35,954 nt of DNA from an uncultured Synergistaceae bacterium (GCA_937868015.1 CALMLW010000087.1:1-35954), one strand, 5' to 3'; shown: positions 6,847 to 16,488, numbered from the stretch's first letter. Notes: generated from the sequence alone by a model not told the origin. A program made the numbers and translations.

Positions 6847-8010
6847 ATGTGGCGTGGGCGGTTGCCCCGGGAGATCCTGCGGGAGACCCGGGAAAGCTAT
6901 GTAAGCCGGGAAACGAGCCATTTGCGGCGGGACGAGGAAGAGAAAGGGGAGCGCATCGACTGTGCCCTGGGAACCAATCCCCTGGGAGTGGCGCCTGCGG
7001 TGCGGGCCTTTCTTCAGCGCCCCCAGGAGTGGGACCCGGCGGCGTACCCCTCGGCGGTGGGAGAAACCCTTCGAGAGGAGCTGGCGGCCTACCTCGGTGC
7101 CGAGGTGACGCCGGAGCAGATCGTGCTGGGGCATGGGTCCTTCGATGTGCTGACCCATCTGATGCGGTTGCTCTTGCCTGCGGGATCCCTGCTGGGAGGC
7201 GTCTCTCCTCAGTTCACCGATGTGCCCCTTCAGGTCATGCTGAACAACGTCCGCTACCACCCCGTGGTGTTGCGCCCCCCCTTCTTCGAGGCCGAGGAGG
7301 AGAGCTGGATGCGGGCCGCCCGGATCCACCCCCACGTGCTCTACGTGGACCGACCGAACAACCCCACGGGCCAGGTCATGCCCCGGAACGTGCTGGAGAG
7401 CCTCTGCGCCTTGTGCGCTCGCCACGGAGCCTGGGTGGTGGCGGACGAGGCCTACGGCGAATATCTGCCCCTGGAGGAGAGCGCGATACAGATTCCGGCG
7501 CCGAACCTGGTGGTCACCCGATCCTTCTCCAAGGCCTGGGGGCTGGCGGGGGTCCGAGTGGGGTACGGTGTGGTGCGGGATCCGGAACTTCTGGAGATCT
7601 TCCGCAAGACCCAACCCCCCTTCTCCCTCGGCACTCCGGGCATGGTGCTGGCCTCGGTGGCTCTGGGAGATCCATCGTTTTTGGAGACCACCCGGCGGTA
7701 TGTCCGCACCGCCAAGGCCCGGTTGCTGGAGGCCTTGACCCGGCCACCGGAACTTGTGCCCTCGGCGACCGACGAACGCACGCCCATCCTGGTGCTTTCC
7801 TCCCACCGGGGAAACCTTTTTGACCGCCTGAATCGGGCGGGGATCGCCACCGAGCCGGGCACGGGGTACATGGATCTGGACGAAAGGGCTGTGCGGTTGC
7901 GAGTGCCCCCGCCGGACGAACTGGAACCCTTGCTGAGACGCCTGCACAGCGTGGGGGTCGCCTTGGAGGCCGAAGGGCCGTTGCCGGGGCGGAGTCTTGC
8001 CGATCCCTGA
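6847..8010 (+). CDS. PLP-dependent class I/II aminotransferase, HisC/CobD-like
   Basis: A 387-residue fold-type I enzyme. The pyridoxal-phosphate lysine is Lys229 in SFSKAWGLAGVRVGYG. NNPTG is at 171-175, the Asp-Glu-Ala-Tyr motif (VVADEAYGEY) precedes it in the usual order, and the C-terminal Arg lies in VRLRVPPPDE. The arrangement fits histidinol-phosphate aminotransferases and their relative CobD (threonine-phosphate decarboxylase); sequence alone does not separate these. A CobT-like remnant lies divergently upstream, which weakly favours a corrinoid link, but no histidine or other cobalamin genes are nearby. Start ATG at 6847 behind GGGAGGAGG. Confidence 0.85.
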   Translation: MWRGRLPREILRETRESYVSRETSHLRRDEEEKGERIDCALGTNPLGVAPAVRAFLQRPQEWDPAAYPSAVGETLREELAAYLGAEVTPEQIVLGHGSFDVLTHLMRLLLPAGSLLGGVSPQFTDVPLQVMLNNVRYHPVVLRPPFFEAEEESWMRAARIHPHVLYVDRPNNPTGQVMPRNVLESLCALCARHGAWVVADEAYGEYLPLEESAIQIPAPNLVVTRSFSKAWGLAGVRVGYGVVRDPELLEIFRKTQPPFSLGTPGMVLASVALGDPSFLETTRRYVRTAKARLLEALTRPPELVPSATDERTPILVLSSHRGNLFDRLNRAGIATEPGTGYMDLDERAVRLRVPPPDELEPLLRRLHSVGVALEAEGPLPGRSLADP

Positions 8011-8121
8011 GCCAACCCCTCGGTGTCCGGTGACCCCGGGTGCCGGGAATTTCTGGAGCGTTGTGGCTCCGTGGGGCGAGCGGGTGTTTCCGACGACGGC
8101 CCCAGAAAGGGGACCTTCCCG

Positions 8122-8143
8122 AGCGTTCCGAAAGGGCGCTTTT
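8122..8143 (+). terminator. Weak terminator-like hairpin
   Basis: AGCGTTC (8122-8128) pairs with GGGCGCT (8134-8140), with two G-U pairs and a CGAAA loop, followed by TTT. It lies 112 nt after the aminotransferase stop and 40 nt before the GH57 start. It could be attenuator-like or simply weak. Confidence 0.3.
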
Positions 8144-8183
8144 CGAGTGATACCGAAACGGAGAACGAGAGGCGGCGGGAATC

Positions 8184-10625
8184 TTGCGCGCGGTATGCAT
8201 ACACGGTCACTTCTATCAGCCCCCCCGGGAAGATCCTTGGTTTGACGAAGTTCTGGCGGACCCCTCGGCGGCTCCGGCACACGACTGGAACGACCGGGTG
8301 GCCATGGAGTGCTATCGGCCCAATCGAGCGGCCCGCCTGATGGACGGGGCGGGGCGTATCGTCTGCATCATGGACAACTATCGGCATCTCAGCTTCAATT
8401 TCGGCCCCACGCTCCACCGGTGGATTGCGCGGCACGATCCCGTGCTGGACGCCCGCCTCCGGGCTTCCGACGGTGAGGCGGAACGGGAGCTCGGCGCGGG
8501 GGGCGCCCTGGCCCAGGCCTACAACCACATGATCCTTCCCTTGGCCTCCGCCCGCGATCTCCGAACCCAGGTGCGGTGGGGCGCAGCGGATTTTCGCGCC
8601 CGTTTCGGGCGACGTTCCCGGGGCATGTGGCTCCCCGAAACCGCCGTGAGCACCTCCGTGTTGGAGGCCCTGGCGGAGGAGGGCGTGGAGTTCACCATTC
8701 TGGCGTCGGGGCAGTGTGCCGCCGTGCGCCCCCCTCGGGGAGAGTGGACCCCGGTCTCCGGTGGCTCGGTGGATGTGACGCGCCCCTACACGGTGCCCTT
8801 GCCTTCGGGGAAGCATGTCACGGTGGTGTTCTATCAAGGGAGCGTCTCGCACGACATTGCCTTCGGCGGCCTTCTGGACAGCGGAGACCGTTTTGCCGAG
8901 TACCTCTTGCATCAACTCCCCGGAGGAGACGAACCCCGCCTTCTGGTGGTGGCCACCGACGGAGAGACCTACGGACACCATCACCGTTTTGGAGAGATGG
9001 CTTTGGCCCGGGCGTTCCAGGTGCTGGCGTCCTCCCGAGAGGCTCTCCTCACCAACGTGGGGGCTTTTCTTCAGCTCCACCCTCCCACCTGGGAGGCCCG
9101 CATCGTGGAGAACAGCTCCTGGTCCTGCGCCCACGGGGTGGAGCGCTGGCGGAGCGACTGCGGGTGCCACACGGGGGGGGAGCCGGGGTGGCACCAGCGT
9201 TGGCGCGCCCCGCTGCGCCGGGCCTTGGATCGATTCCGGGAGGTCTTGGACCAGGAGTTCGAGGAGAGGCTCCGCCCCTGGTGCGACGACCCCTGGAAGC
9301 TTCGGGACGAGGCGGTGGCCCTCCTGTTGGACGAGGGGGGGGAAGAGCCCCTGGAGTTCCTCCGGAAGCGCTTCGGCCCCCTGCCCCCCGGGGCCTCCCG
9401 GGCGATCCTCACCCTCCTGGAGGCCCAGCGCATGGGCATGTTCCAGTACACGTCCTGCGGCTGGTTCTTCAACGATGTGGCGGGCATTGAGACCGCCCAG
9501 ATCCTTTCCTACGCCCTCCGGGGGGTGGAGCTGCTCCGGAGCGCGGGGGGACCCGACCTCGAGGGGGCGCTCATGGAGGATCTGGGGGCGGCGGAGGGGA
9601 ACCGTCCCGCCTTTCCCACGGGGGCGGCGGTGCTGGAAAAGATGGTGGCCCCGGGGCGCCGGAGCCTGGAAGACCTGGCGGCGGTGGCCATGTTGCGAAG
9701 GGGGTGGGAATCTCCTTTTAAGAAAGCGGGCGCTCCCTTGCCGGATCGGGAGGGAGGGCCCCGCTCTCCGGCGGTGCAGATGGTGGTTCAGGGGCGAAGC
9801 TGGACCAGCGGCGAGCTCGTGCTCCGGGGGGCCAACCTGCGGCTCGCCGACCGCCGCACGGGCGAGGTCTGGACCGGCAGCGGGGTGGTGCTCTCCTCGG
9901 GGGGGTTGGACGATGTGTGCCATCTCCGCCGGGAGGAGACCCCTTCCTTCGAGGGGCTTCGTCGGGTCTTTTTCGAGGGAGATCTGATGGCTTTGGGGCG
10001 CACCATCGAGCGGACCTTTCCCCTGGGTCCCTGGCACCTGGATGTGCTGTCCCGGGACGACCGGTGGGCCGTGGCCCGGGATCGCTGTGTCCAGGCGGAG
10101 CAATCCCAACGGGGAGAGGCCTGTCACGCCTTGGAAGATTTTAAACGTCTCCTCATGCGCCTTCATTCCATAGGAGTGGAGCCCCCGGCCATTTTGCGCG
10201 CGGCGGCGGAGCTCTGTCTGTCTGAGCAGGTGCGCGACCTGGTCAAGCGAGGAGAAGAGACCAGGTCGGCCGAGGGGGGGCGAGGGCTCGATCGGGCCCT
10301 TTTGGAGTTGATGGAACCGGGATCCCCCCTGGGGAACCTCCTGGAGGAGGCCCATGCCCTGGGGGTGGAGCCCGAGCTATCCCTGTTGAATCCCCGGCTG
10401 GGGGATTTCTTCCACGATCGCCTGGAAGACCATCGTCTGGGGCGATCCTCCGAAGCCCCCTACGGAGAGCTCCTGGCCCTCTTTCGGCGCACCCAGGAGC
10501 TGGGGATGGATCCAAGCCTTTGGCGGGGCCAGAACGAACTGTGGCGCCTGCTGGAAGGAGCCGGGCGCACCCCGGGGGAGGAGATGTTGGCCCTGGCCCG
10601 AGCCTGGGGATTTGCCACGCCGTGA
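8184..10625 (+). CDS. GH57 family glycoside hydrolase with DUF3536 domain
   Basis: An 813-residue enzyme likely acting on alpha-1,4-glucans. It begins at once with the GH57 motif HGHFYQPPREDPW (about residues 7-19). MWLPE (148-152) probably contains the catalytic Glu, and ATDGETYGHHHRFGE (Asp259) the second acidic residue. The central SWSCAHGVERWRSDCGC block and the long helical C-terminal half are typical of the DUF3536 type. GH57 includes amylases, 4-alpha-glucanotransferases and branching enzymes; which this is cannot be read from motifs. It sits directly before glgP-glgA-glgC, so a glycogen role is likely. Start TTG at 8184 places the HGH motif immediately after the start; its ribosome site (GGCGGGA) is weak. 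Confidence 0.9.
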   Translation: MRAVCIHGHFYQPPREDPWFDEVLADPSAAPAHDWNDRVAMECYRPNRAARLMDGAGRIVCIMDNYRHLSFNFGPTLHRWIARHDPVLDARLRASDGEAERELGAGGALAQAYNHMILPLASARDLRTQVRWGAADFRARFGRRSRGMWLPETAVSTSVLEALAEEGVEFTILASGQCAAVRPPRGEWTPVSGGSVDVTRPYTVPLPSGKHVTVVFYQGSVSHDIAFGGLLDSGDRFAEYLLHQLPGGDEPRLLVVATDGETYGHHHRFGEMALARAFQVLASSREALLTNVGAFLQLHPPTWEARIVENSSWSCAHGVERWRSDCGCHTGGEPGWHQRWRAPLRRALDRFREVLDQEFEERLRPWCDDPWKLRDEAVALLLDEGGEEPLEFLRKRFGPLPPGASRAILTLLEAQRMGMFQYTSCGWFFNDVAGIETAQILSYALRGVELLRSAGGPDLEGALMEDLGAAEGNRPAFPTGAAVLEKMVAPGRRSLEDLAAVAMLRRGWESPFKKAGAPLPDREGGPRSPAVQMVVQGRSWTSGELVLRGANLRLADRRTGEVWTGSGVVLSSGGLDDVCHLRREETPSFEGLRRVFFEGDLMALGRTIERTFPLGPWHLDVLSRDDRWAVARDRCVQAEQSQRGEACHALEDFKRLLMRLHSIGVEPPAILRAAAELCLSEQVRDLVKRGEETRSAEGGRGLDRALLELMEPGSPLGNLLEEAHALGVEPELSLLNPRLGDFFHDRLEDHRLGRSSEAPYGELLALFRRTQELGMDPSLWRGQNELWRLLEGAGRTPGEEMLALARAWGFATP

Positions 10626-10776
10626 TGAACCCTTACGGAGGTTTAAAACATCGGAGGGTTTCCCCGGGGCATTTCCCTAAAGGGGCCTTTCTGCTAGAGT
10701 GGGAGCGGGGATGGGGGGGCGAAGATGGCCCCTCCGCCACGCCCCGGAGGTCTTAGAAGGCAGGAGCTTTTAGCGA

Positions 10777-10798
10777 CGGGGCGGCCTAGGGCGCCCCG
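10777..10798 (+). other. Hairpin in the glgP leader
   Basis: CGGGGCG (10777-10783) pairs perfectly with CGCCCCG (10792-10798) around an 8-nt loop, 37 nt before the glgP ATG. TAGAGT at 10695-10700 is the best, though weak, -10 candidate upstream. The 209-bp gap 10626-10834 holds nothing else I can support. Confidence 0.3.
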
Positions 10799-10834
10799 GA
10801 CTTCGGAAAAAAGTTTTGGGAGGGAGGCCCGTCC

Positions 10835-12571
10835 ATGTCCGTAATGGTGCACGGCAAGAACGTGGGGCAATCGCTTCGTCGCATGGTGGAGAACGATCCC
10901 GTTTTTCGCACCGTGGCGTACTTTTCCATGGAAATCGGCATCAACCCCCAGATTCCCACGTACTCCGGGGGGCTGGGAGTGCTGGCGGGAGACATCTTGA
11001 AGAGCGCGGCGGACCTGGGGGTTCCCATGGTGGGCATTACCCTGCTCTACAAAAAGGGGTACTTCACCCAGACCTTCTCCCCCGAGGGGTGGCAGCAGGA
11101 GCAGGAGGCGGTCTGGGAGCCCAACCAGTTCATGCAGCTCCTCCCCAACGAGGTCTCCGTGGAGATCGAGGGGCGCAACGTGAAGATCCGCGCCTGGGTG
11201 CACGACCTCATCGGCCAGGGGGGGTATCCCCTTCCCATCTACTTCCTGGACACGGACTGCGAGGGCAATAGCACCGAAGACCGGCACTTCACCTGGTACC
11301 TCTACGGCGGAGACCAGCGCTACCGCCTGATCCAGGAGCTCATCCTGGGGGTGGGGGGGTTGCGCATGCTCCGCGACCTGGGCTACGACAACGCCCGGAC
11401 GTACCACCTCAACGAGGGGCATGCGGGCTTTCTCACCCTGGAGATGCTCCGGGAGATGGGTTACGACGATTTCGACAAGGTGCGCGAAAACGTCATCTTC
11501 ACCACCCATACGCCGGTGGCGGCGGGGCACGACCACTTCCCCTACGATCTGGTGGACCGGGTCATGACCCCCGTGTTCGGCTCCACCCTGCGGCGCATGC
11601 TGGGCCCCAATGGGGTCTCCATGACCGAGTTGGGGATCCGGTACAGCCGATACGTCAATGCGGTGTCGGTGAAGCACGCCGAGGTGAGCCGGCGGATGTT
11701 CAACTCCTCTAAGGTGGACGCGGTGACCAACGGAGTCCACTCTACCACCTGGACTTGCCCCGGCATGGCCCGCCTTTTCGACAAGTACATCCCCGGCTGG
11801 CGCAACGACCCCACCCGCCTCACCCAGGCGTTGCTCCTCCCCGACGAAGCGGTCTGGAAGGCCCACCAGGCGGCCAAGATGAAGCTTTTGGCCAAAGTGT
11901 TGGAGGACACGGGGCAGGAGCTCTCCCCGGACGTCCTCACCATAGGCTTTGCCCGGCGGGCCGCCACCTACAAGCGGGCCGACCTCATCCTCTCCGATGT
12001 GCGCAAGCTGGTGGATGCCTGCGGCGGCCGGGTGCAGTTCATCTTCGCGGGCAAGGCCCACCCCCACGACGAGGGGGGAAAGATGGTCATCCAGCGCCTC
12101 ATCCAGGCCTCCAGGGAGATGCGCTCCGTGCTCCCCATGGTCTATCTGGAGGGGTACGACATGGACCTCTCCGCCATCCTCACCGCCGGAGTGGACCTCT
12201 GGCTCAACAACCCCCGGCGCCCCCGGGAGGCCTCGGGGACCAGCGGCATGAAGTGCACCCATAACGGCGTCATGAACTTCTCCGTCTTGGACGGATGGTG
12301 GATCGAGGGTTGGGTCGAGGGCGTGACGGGATGGTCCATCGGCCCCGAGCCCGCCGAGGCCGACCTCATCGAGTACGACGAGATGGAAGACGCCATCGAC
12401 CTCTACGCCAAGCTCAAAGAAAAGATCATCCCCACCTACTACGACCGCCGGGGAGAGTGGATCTCCATGATGAAGCGCACCATCGCCCTCAACGCAAGCT
12501 ACTTCAACACCCATCGCGTGGTGAAGGACTACTGCGAAAAGGGGTACGGCGTGGTCTTCCGGGGGATGTGA
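10835..12571 (+). CDS. glgP: Alpha-glucan (glycogen) phosphorylase, short form
   Basis: Releases glucose-1-phosphate from glycogen or maltodextrin (GT35, PLP-dependent). The 578-residue protein belongs to the shorter, divergent type rather than the 800-residue E. coli type. Landmarks are VAYFSMEIGI near the N-terminus, YSGGLGVLAGD, YHLNEGHAGF, TTHTPVAAGHD, IGFARRAATYKR, and ASGTSGMKCTHNG with the PLP lysine at Lys473. Start ATG at 10835 with GGGAGGGAGG upstream. glgA begins 1 nt after the stop, so the two are one operon. Confidence 0.95.
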   Translation: MSVMVHGKNVGQSLRRMVENDPVFRTVAYFSMEIGINPQIPTYSGGLGVLAGDILKSAADLGVPMVGITLLYKKGYFTQTFSPEGWQQEQEAVWEPNQFMQLLPNEVSVEIEGRNVKIRAWVHDLIGQGGYPLPIYFLDTDCEGNSTEDRHFTWYLYGGDQRYRLIQELILGVGGLRMLRDLGYDNARTYHLNEGHAGFLTLEMLREMGYDDFDKVRENVIFTTHTPVAAGHDHFPYDLVDRVMTPVFGSTLRRMLGPNGVSMTELGIRYSRYVNAVSVKHAEVSRRMFNSSKVDAVTNGVHSTTWTCPGMARLFDKYIPGWRNDPTRLTQALLLPDEAVWKAHQAAKMKLLAKVLEDTGQELSPDVLTIGFARRAATYKRADLILSDVRKLVDACGGRVQFIFAGKAHPHDEGGKMVIQRLIQASREMRSVLPMVYLEGYDMDLSAILTAGVDLWLNNPRRPREASGTSGMKCTHNGVMNFSVLDGWWIEGWVEGVTGWSIGPEPAEADLIEYDEMEDAIDLYAKLKEKIIPTYYDRRGEWISMMKRTIALNASYFNTHRVVKDYCEKGYGVVFRGM

Positions 12572-12572
12572 C

Positions 12573-14036
12573 ATGGACGCCGCCATCCGGGTCCTGCATG
12601 TGGCTTCAGAGATGGCCCCCCTGGTGAAGCTGGGGGGGCTGGGGGACGTGGTGGGCTCTCTTCCCAAGGCCCTCCGGGAGGCGGGCGTGGACGCCCGGGT
12701 CCTCCTCCCCTGCTATGCGGGGCTGCGAGAGCACCTCGCCGCCAAGGGGTTTCCCCTCGTCCCCGTGAAAGAAGGGGAGATCCACGTGGCGCTGAACTGG
12801 CGGGTGTACGACGGCCAGGTGTGGGAGACCGCCTCGGACGGGGTGCCGGTGTACCTCCTGGATCAGCCGGAGCTCTTCGGAGATCCCCAGGTCTACCCCC
12901 GGGAGTCTACCCTGGGGGCCACCCTGCCCTTCGCCTTTCTCTCCCTGGGAGCCCTGGAGCTCGCCCGGATCTGGAAGCCCGACATCTTTCACATCCACGA
13001 CTGGCCGGGGGGGCTCCTGCCGGCGGCCCTGGCCTGGCATCGGCACTACCGGTCGCTGCAGCAGGAGTACGATACGGTGCTTACCATCCATAACATGGCC
13101 CATCAGTGGATCCTGGCCCCGGGAGCCCTGGAGGCCTGGGGTTTTGGGCGCGACGCCTTTACCATGGACCGGATGGAGTTCTTCGGCAGCCTCAACGTGC
13201 TCAAGGGGGCCATTGTGGCCTCGGATGCGGTGACCACTGTGAGCCCCCGGTACTCCTGGGAAATCCAGACCTCTCAAGGGGGCTTCGGCCTCCATGGCGT
13301 GCTGGAAGATCACCGGGGAAAGCTTTCCGGCATCCTGAACGGCCTGGACTACGCCCTGTGGAACCCGGAGAGCGACGCCATGATACCGGCCCCCTTTTCC
13401 CCCCGGGATATGACGGGGAAGGGGCGCTGCCGCCAGCTCCTGCTGGAGCGTTTCGGCGTGGAAGACGACGGCCGCCCCATCCTCGTCTTCGTCGGCCGCC
13501 TGGTGGAACAAAAGGGCGTGGACATCCTCCTGGCGTCCCTGGAACCCTTTGCCCGGATGGGGGCCCGGACCCTCGTCCTAGGGTCGGGGCATGCGGTCTT
13601 CGAGAATGCCCTGAGGGAGGCGGCCTCCCGCATGGGGGGGACGGTGGGGGTCCACCTGGGGTACGACGAAGAGCTGGCCCATCTGCTCTACGCCGGGGGA
13701 GACATCCTCCTCATGCCCTCCCTCTTCGAACCCTGTGGCCTATCCCAACTCATCGCCCTGCGCTACGGCACCATCCCCGTGGTGAGGGCCGTGGGGGGGT
13801 TGGCGGATACGGTCATCGACGCCGACGGCTCCGACGACGGCAACGGCTTCGTCTTCTCCGATTACGTTCCCCACGAATTCTCCCACGCGGTGTGGCGTGC
13901 CCTGGAGCGGCGCCGCGACGGCGCCGGTTGGGCGCAGATCCAGCGGCGAGGCATGGCCCAGGACTACTCCTGGTACCGCTCCGCCGCCGCCTACGCCGAG
14001 GTCTACCGCAGGCTCCGGGGCATGGGGCGGGAGTGA
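12573..14036 (+). CDS. glgA: Glycogen synthase (ADP-glucose, GT5)
   Basis: Transfers glucose from ADP-glucose to the growing alpha-1,4-glucan. The 487-residue protein has the N-terminal substrate loop VKLGGLGDVVGSLPKAL (Lys19), HIHDWPGGLLP, TIHNMAHQW, the second-domain start GILNGLDYALWNPE, FVGRLVEQKGVDIL, and SLFEPCGLSQLIALRYG with the catalytic-site Glu. KLGGLGDV replaces the more common KTGGLGDV, as in many bacterial GT5 enzymes. Length is normal. The start lies 1 nt after the glgP stop, indicating translational coupling. Confidence 0.96.
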   Translation: MDAAIRVLHVASEMAPLVKLGGLGDVVGSLPKALREAGVDARVLLPCYAGLREHLAAKGFPLVPVKEGEIHVALNWRVYDGQVWETASDGVPVYLLDQPELFGDPQVYPRESTLGATLPFAFLSLGALELARIWKPDIFHIHDWPGGLLPAALAWHRHYRSLQQEYDTVLTIHNMAHQWILAPGALEAWGFGRDAFTMDRMEFFGSLNVLKGAIVASDAVTTVSPRYSWEIQTSQGGFGLHGVLEDHRGKLSGILNGLDYALWNPESDAMIPAPFSPRDMTGKGRCRQLLLERFGVEDDGRPILVFVGRLVEQKGVDILLASLEPFARMGARTLVLGSGHAVFENALREAASRMGGTVGVHLGYDEELAHLLYAGGDILLMPSLFEPCGLSQLIALRYGTIPVVRAVGGLADTVIDADGSDDGNGFVFSDYVPHEFSHAVWRALERRRDGAGWAQIQRRGMAQDYSWYRSAAAYAEVYRRLRGMGRE

Positions 14037-14095
14037 GCCCCTTCGGGGGGCGCAGATATTTCAGCCCCCTTTCCCCCCCGGGCCCCTCTTCCGGG

Positions 14096-14124
14096 TTGAC
14101 CGAAGCCCTTTCCCCGGCTATCTT
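14096..14124 (+). promoter_or_regulatory. Promoter of glgC
   Basis: TTGACC (14096-14101), a 17-bp spacer and TATCTT (14119-14124) make the best sigma-70-type promoter in the window. It gives glgC a transcript separate from glgP-glgA, with a leader of about 70 nt. Confidence 0.65.
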
Positions 14125-14201
14125 ACCGGCAGGGGAGCTCTTTTTTAGGGAAAGGCCTGGTTCTTTTAGGGGATTTACCAGCCGAAAGGAGGGAGTTTGC
14201 C

Positions 14202-15503
14202 GTGATCTATGGCAGATATGGACGGGTTTTGGGCATTGTCCTGGCGGGAGGCCGGGGGGAGCGTCTCATGCCCCTGACCAAGTACCGGTCGAAGCCGGCG
14301 GTGCCCTTTGCGGCCAAGTACCGCATCATCGACTTCGCCCTGTCGAATATGGTAAATAGCGGCCTTTTTTCCATCTACGTCCTGGTGCAATTCAAGAGCC
14401 AATCTCTCACGGAGCACATCGAGCGGGGATGGCAGTTCGGCGGCGCCATGAGGGGGCGAGACTTCTTCGTCACCAGCGTCCCCGCCCAGATGTGGATGGG
14501 CACCCACTGGTACAAGGGCACGGCCGACGCGGTGCTCCAGAACCTTCACCTCATCACCCTCTTCGACGCAGATCACGTCTGCATCTTTGCCGCCGACCAC
14601 ATCTACAAGATGGACCTGGAGCAGATGCTCCAGTTCCACATCGACGGCAACGCCGACGCCACCGTGGCGGCCAACGTGGTCCCCGTGGCCGAGGCCTCGG
14701 CCTTCGGCTGCATCGGGGTGGATCCCCACCAGCGGATCACCAGCTTCGTGGAAAAACCCGCCAACCCCCCGGAGATCCCCGGGAGGCCGGGTTTTAGCTA
14801 CGCCTCCATGGGGAACTACATCTTCCGACGCCAGGTACTGGAGGAGGTCCTGCTGGAGGACGGATCGGACGAGAAAAGCTCCCACGACTTCGGCAAAGAC
14901 ATCCTCCCGAAGCTTTTCTCCCGGGCCCGCCTCCTGGCCTACGACTTCCCCAGCCAGACGTTGCCGGGGAACGACCGCCCCTACTGGAAGGACGTGGGCA
15001 CCATCAAGGCCTACTGGGACGCCCACATGGACCTGTTGCAGCACCCTTCGCCCCTGACGCTTTTTAATTTCCAGTGGCCCATTCGTACCGTGTCCTTTGC
15101 CGATCCCCCGGGGTTCACCTACCCGAGCCAGGGTAAGAATTGCTCCGTGGTGGGGGCCTTGAGGGCCGAGGGGAGCCGGGTCATGGGGGCCGTGGTGCAC
15201 CGGTCGGTGCTGTCCCGGAACTGCGTGATCCAGCCGGGGGCGGTGGTGGAAGAATCCATCATCGGCCAGGGGGTGATGATCGGCGAGAACTGCCAGATTC
15301 GCCGGGCCATCGTGGATGCCCACAACGTCATTCCCCCGAACACCGTCATCGGGTATAACCCGGAGGTGGATGCGGAGCATTACACCTACGATCGGGAGTC
15401 CGGGGTGGTGGTGGTGAGCATGCCCACCATCCGGCTCCGGAGCCCCCAGGACGCCCCCGCCATGTACTCCCTGCTCCAACCCGGCGGGGGGTACGTGGAT
15501 TAG
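14202..15503 (+). CDS. glgC: Glucose-1-phosphate adenylyltransferase
   Basis: Makes ADP-glucose, the committed step of glycogen synthesis. The 433-residue protein has the nucleotidyltransferase loop LAGGRGERLMPLT, the allosteric/substrate motif KYRSKPAVPFAAKYRIIDF, YKGTADAVLQN, FAADHIYKMD and SFVEKPANPP. The C-terminal left-handed helix repeats run from about residue 310 (VVHRSVLSRNCVIQ, IGQGVMIGENCQ). The start is GTG at 14202, 8 nt after AAAGGAGGGAG. Allosteric behaviour cannot be predicted here. Confidence 0.96.
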   Translation: MIYGRYGRVLGIVLAGGRGERLMPLTKYRSKPAVPFAAKYRIIDFALSNMVNSGLFSIYVLVQFKSQSLTEHIERGWQFGGAMRGRDFFVTSVPAQMWMGTHWYKGTADAVLQNLHLITLFDADHVCIFAADHIYKMDLEQMLQFHIDGNADATVAANVVPVAEASAFGCIGVDPHQRITSFVEKPANPPEIPGRPGFSYASMGNYIFRRQVLEEVLLEDGSDEKSSHDFGKDILPKLFSRARLLAYDFPSQTLPGNDRPYWKDVGTIKAYWDAHMDLLQHPSPLTLFNFQWPIRTVSFADPPGFTYPSQGKNCSVVGALRAEGSRVMGAVVHRSVLSRNCVIQPGAVVEESIIGQGVMIGENCQIRRAIVDAHNVIPPNTVIGYNPEVDAEHYTYDRESGVVVVSMPTIRLRSPQDAPAMYSLLQPGGGYVD

Positions 15504-15564
15504 CGTCGTTGCCCCTTGAGGGGCCGCACTCCGGCCCCAATTTTCCCATTTGGAGGAGACCCCC

Positions 15565-16467
15565 ATGGCATTTCGTGCGCAAGAATCATTGGAAGAGCTC
15601 TTTCAAGAGCTCTACGACTCCCAGGACGTGGCGGTCGCCGAGGACATCGCGAAGAAGATCCTCGTGCTCGACCCCGATAATCCCGAGGCCCTCTTCGTGC
15701 TGGCGGACGGGGCGGAGGAGTACGAGGCCCAGGCGGCGCTGCTACGGCGCTGCGTGGAGGAGACGAAAAGGCGCATGGCCCAGGCCTCCCCGGAAGAGGC
15801 GGAATCCCTGGAAGACCTTCTCTTCGAGGCCATGAGGAACTTGGGTTGGTCTCTACTGTTGGACGAGAAGGCCGGGGAGGCCCTGGCCCTGGCGGAGGAG
15901 ATGTTGGCCTTCGACGGATGGGATCCCTCCTGGGGGAGGGGCATCCGCTTCGGAGGGCTCTTGGCCCAGGGGAAGTTCGCCGAGACGCTGGAAGAATCCC
16001 TGAAGGCGGAAAGCGGAGACCTCTTTGCGGCCCATGCCCGGGCGGTGGCCACCCTGGAGCTGGCGGGGCCCGGAGCCGATGCCTACCGGGCCGTGTGGGA
16101 CGCCTTCCGCGTCGCCCCCGATCTGCCCTTTTTCGTGCTGGAGTACTGGGATGCCCCGGAGGAGGAAGACGAGGAGTTCCTGGACGATTACAACGGGGCC
16201 CTCTTCCTCCAGCTCTACTGGACGGAGAGCGAGGAGCGCATCATGGTGCTCTCCACCGCCACGGTGTTTTTCGGCTACCTCACCGATCGTCTCCCCGACG
16301 AGGTGAAAGAAGAGGTCCTGGCCAACCTACGGGAATCATCGATGTTTGCCGAGCTGGAAAGGGCCCGGGTCGAGCTTCGGGAGCGCTTCGGCCCGGATGG
16401 GGACGTGGAGCAGGGGGACAAGGAAGCCCTGAAAATCCTGGCCAAGATGGACCTCTTCGTCGGCTAG
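15565..16467 (+). CDS. TPR-like acidic protein of unknown function
   Basis: A 300-residue acidic, helix-rich protein with no signal peptide or membrane segment. Residues 15-50 (VAVAEDIAKKILVLDPDNPEALFVLAD, given in two halves: DVAVAEDIAKKIL and VLDPDNPEALFVLA) look like a TPR repeat. Weaker repeats follow around NLGWSLLLDEKAGEALALAE. The C-terminal half contains an acidic EEEDEEF block and does not match anything I know. It lies 61 bp after glgC with a GGAGGAG site and ends at a strong terminator. A scaffold or regulator for the glycogen enzymes is possible but unproven. Confidence 0.75.
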   Translation: MAFRAQESLEELFQELYDSQDVAVAEDIAKKILVLDPDNPEALFVLADGAEEYEAQAALLRRCVEETKRRMAQASPEEAESLEDLLFEAMRNLGWSLLLDEKAGEALALAEEMLAFDGWDPSWGRGIRFGGLLAQGKFAETLEESLKAESGDLFAAHARAVATLELAGPGADAYRAVWDAFRVAPDLPFFVLEYWDAPEEEDEEFLDDYNGALFLQLYWTESEERIMVLSTATVFFGYLTDRLPDEVKEEVLANLRESSMFAELERARVELRERFGPDGDVEQGDKEALKILAKMDLFVG

Positions 16468-16488
16468 ACCGGCGGGGGCCATGAAGAG

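Noticed and set aside
7452-10355. A 967-codon minus-strand open frame
   Set aside because: It is antisense to the aminotransferase and GH57 genes, with no ribosome site or recognisable domain.
10694-12667. A 657-codon minus-strand open frame
   Set aside because: It is antisense to glgP; composition is His/Gly/Val-rich with no motif.
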